Below, piece after piece: positions 16,801 to 17,144 of a DNA stretch of 17,144 nt. The stretch's first letter is position 1. The number at the start of each line of letters is the position of its first letter. A program made the position numbers and the translations under genes. The notes under the pieces are model-generated. The model was not told where the DNA came from, ran no database searches, and saw only the letters and a program-made list of their open reading frames with translations. Source of the DNA: CAYSLU01 sp964431965 (lineage in GTDB: Bacteria; Verrucomicrobiota; Kiritimatiellia; CAIKKV01; CAYSLU01); assembly GCA_964431965.1 (NCBI GenBank), contig CAYSLU010000103.1, forward strand, positions 1 through 17,144, given 5' to 3'.

Positions 16801-17032
16801 GGAGCGGCAGCGTTCCGAACGGCAGGAGCGCGAGCAGCCGGACGCACACGTCCCAGAGCGGGCTGGCCGTATCCGGGAAGGGCGTCAGGCCCGCGTGCTG
16901 CACGATCAGTTCGATGGATCGGCCGGGGTAGGTGCCGCTGCCCATCGTGATGAGGTACACCGCGAGCGCCCCCAGCGCGACCGGCAGGCCCCACAATGTT
17001 GACAACGGTTTCCGCGCGTTTGGATCGTCCAT
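13865..17032 (-). CDS. Large DUF2723-like multi-spanning membrane protein with C-terminal TPR domain
   Basis: 1055 residues from the ATG at 17032-17030; no clear Shine-Dalgarno site lies before it. The N-terminal half has about ten or eleven membrane segments (around 13-30, 63-98, 119-139, 149-165, 172-203, 212-234, 274-292, 304-321, 337-356 and 377-394). GTYPGRSIELIVQHAGL (33-49), followed by PFPDTASPLW, matches the DUF2723 pattern: a loop after the first helix with an acidic residue (Glu41), as in GT-C type glycosyltransferases. Residues 400-560 form a soluble link, and about 570-1025 are TPR repeats, the clearest near 905-1025 (for example WDTLGVVLMKTGRLDEAQRAF). The protein may transfer or handle lipid-linked sugars for surface polymers, with TPRs as a docking platform; this is inferred. 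It ends with tandem TAG TAG stops and heads the unit with the UDP-sugar enzyme and mutarotase-like gene. No catalytic role is proven. Confidence 0.82.
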   Translation of the reverse strand: MDDPNARKPLSTLWGLPVALGALAVYLITMGSGTYPGRSIELIVQHAGLTPFPDTASPLWDVCVRLLALLPFGTLPLRLGVFSAICGFAAVWLIHVVMARTIHNTIEVRTDNAVRARRAALLGGVTASLFLAFCVPFWTVCNRAHVGSFDVMLLLLAAYLLLVYFERERDGTLILLAGLMGAGAAETATFIVVAPIFAVALLHRLWITERLRVTVLIGIALAFVAGLSVYLLAAWRYSHTEAFLLRGFQSPFQVVWGAWRTQYQLITQSIPEYGWLLVAVVTVVPWFAAAMACRRSLNEERDWGFYLLHLIMAALAALLLYNIQPSPWRLLGERRLLVTPYVFAASAFGYLSAYWYLVPASWWGRAETDAREWIQGWGGVILGILLLAAAAVPPFLNFKEADARPAHIVDLYANAVVDAMGDREWLITDGLIDDSLVLAAHQRGRPIHVLNLQMTRNPTYLKYVSHQFASLRLRSLLQVGAIPFLQEWLQTDPDIDRKLAILGLPDLWLAAGRTVVPHQVVFIGTTEPGQLDAARLAADNRAAWERLGPPLRAVQDLKRTDFVGWLSGYFLRQLSMAANNLGVLMEDLKAPDLAFDAYRSARTLTPGNVSALLNQQLMVEGGYAASDAADVKRSFDKLVQTPPRDYSLWTLSRTYGYVRSPHVFAELGWTWALSGYPGMAVSGLKKAIALSDQDSAEPKKALASVYLAQARPSESERIYREVLERTPDDIGALVGLARSASQRGQITEAGELLTRAEKAGALKTAIAFEWAMLHAAAGNLGQARIVLEELVQVQPQLTQAWMILVGVLVEQKDAAGLEEAARQIDKITTPDFFTLYARAQIAVNRNDLTDARRLFDQALSIQRDNRFVLEMLLRLDLMEGKPEAAEEHVRPLLAADPGNAFANHIMGSLQMRQHDYALAEVFLRKSLESQRPPEVLNDLAWALSERREFAEAEQIAREALAATPAFPAAWDTLGVVLMKTGRLDEAQRAFEKSIELRPEDLDTHTHLAELYVKRGDSPRALKLAETLLGREADLSAEQRDKLHEMAHRIRKGAAQ

Positions 17033-17102
17033 GGTATGGCTCTGGAATCAGGCTCCGTCGCCGCAGCCGGCGTCAGGCCGGAACTCGCGGCGTTCGCAGT
17101 TG

Positions 17103-17135
17103 TATATAGGAGCCCGCCTGCTGTCGCAAGGTCAA
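17103..17135 (-). promoter_or_regulatory. Possible promoter for the DUF2723/TPR gene
   Basis: On the minus strand TATATA (17103-17108) is a plausible -10, about 70 nt before the ATG. Two -35 candidates exist: TTGACC (17130-17135, spacer 21 nt) and TTGCGA (17124-17129, spacer 15 nt). Neither spacing is ideal. The A/T patch is conspicuous in GC-rich sequence, and the rest of the 112 nt upstream of the gene shows no other feature. Confidence 0.35.
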
Positions 17136-17144
17136 AGGGCGGTA

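Noticed and set aside
13424..17002. A 1192-codon plus-strand open frame opposite the DUF2723/TPR gene
   Set aside because: It is longer than the real gene but rich in Arg, Gly, Glu and His without domains. The minus strand encodes clear membrane helices and TPRs, so this is a GC-rich antisense shadow.

Overview
The window is GC-rich, densely coding bacterial DNA with ten recognisable protein genes, one of them cut by the left edge. No tRNA, rRNA, CRISPR array, insertion sequence or integrase was seen. Several features suggest an anaerobic or microaerophilic member of the PVC superphylum (Kiritimatiellota, Lentisphaerota, Verrucomicrobiota or a relative): a eukaryote-type UDP-sugar pyrophosphorylase, a DUF2723-like membrane protein fused to TPRs, a mutarotase-like DUF protein, a GH2 beta-mannosidase, and NIF-type rather than ISC-type Fe-S assembly genes. 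This placement is an inference from gene content and was not tested phylogenetically.

Layout. (1) Positions 1-2396, minus strand: GH2 beta-mannosidase-like gene, C-terminus outside the window. (2) A 132-nt divergent intergenic region, then a plus-strand run: alpha/beta hydrolase (2529-3545) and, 16 nt later, a SWIM-domain SNF2 ATPase (3562-6831). (3) A good sigma70-type promoter (6883-6913) lies ahead of a TPR-type lipoprotein (6984-8537), a three-domain NifU (8559-9407), a NifS cysteine desulfurase overlapping it by 4 nt (9404-10561) and a HAD phosphatase (10618-11274). (4) A 10-nt convergent junction, then a minus-strand unit read from the right: DUF2723/TPR membrane protein (17032-13865), UAP-type pyrophosphorylase (13827-12424) and a mutarotase-like protein (12427-11285), the last two overlapping by ATGA.

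Three functional themes stand out. The left part looks like plant- or host-glycan use (mannosidase plus possible esterase). The centre is a self-contained Fe-S cluster module: NifS supplies sulfur, and NifU provides scaffold, ferredoxin-like and carrier domains. No nitrogenase genes are visible, so the pair probably serves general Fe-S assembly. The right part looks like envelope or surface glycan metabolism, with nucleotide-sugar synthesis next to a multi-spanning membrane protein of the glycosyltransferase-like DUF2723 group.

Nothing here amounts to a clearly new system. The points most worth following are the lipoprotein-nifU-nifS arrangement, the uncertain sugar specificity of the UAP homologue, and the UAP/mutarotase/DUF2723-TPR unit. 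Nearly all other long open frames lie in shadow of these ten genes.
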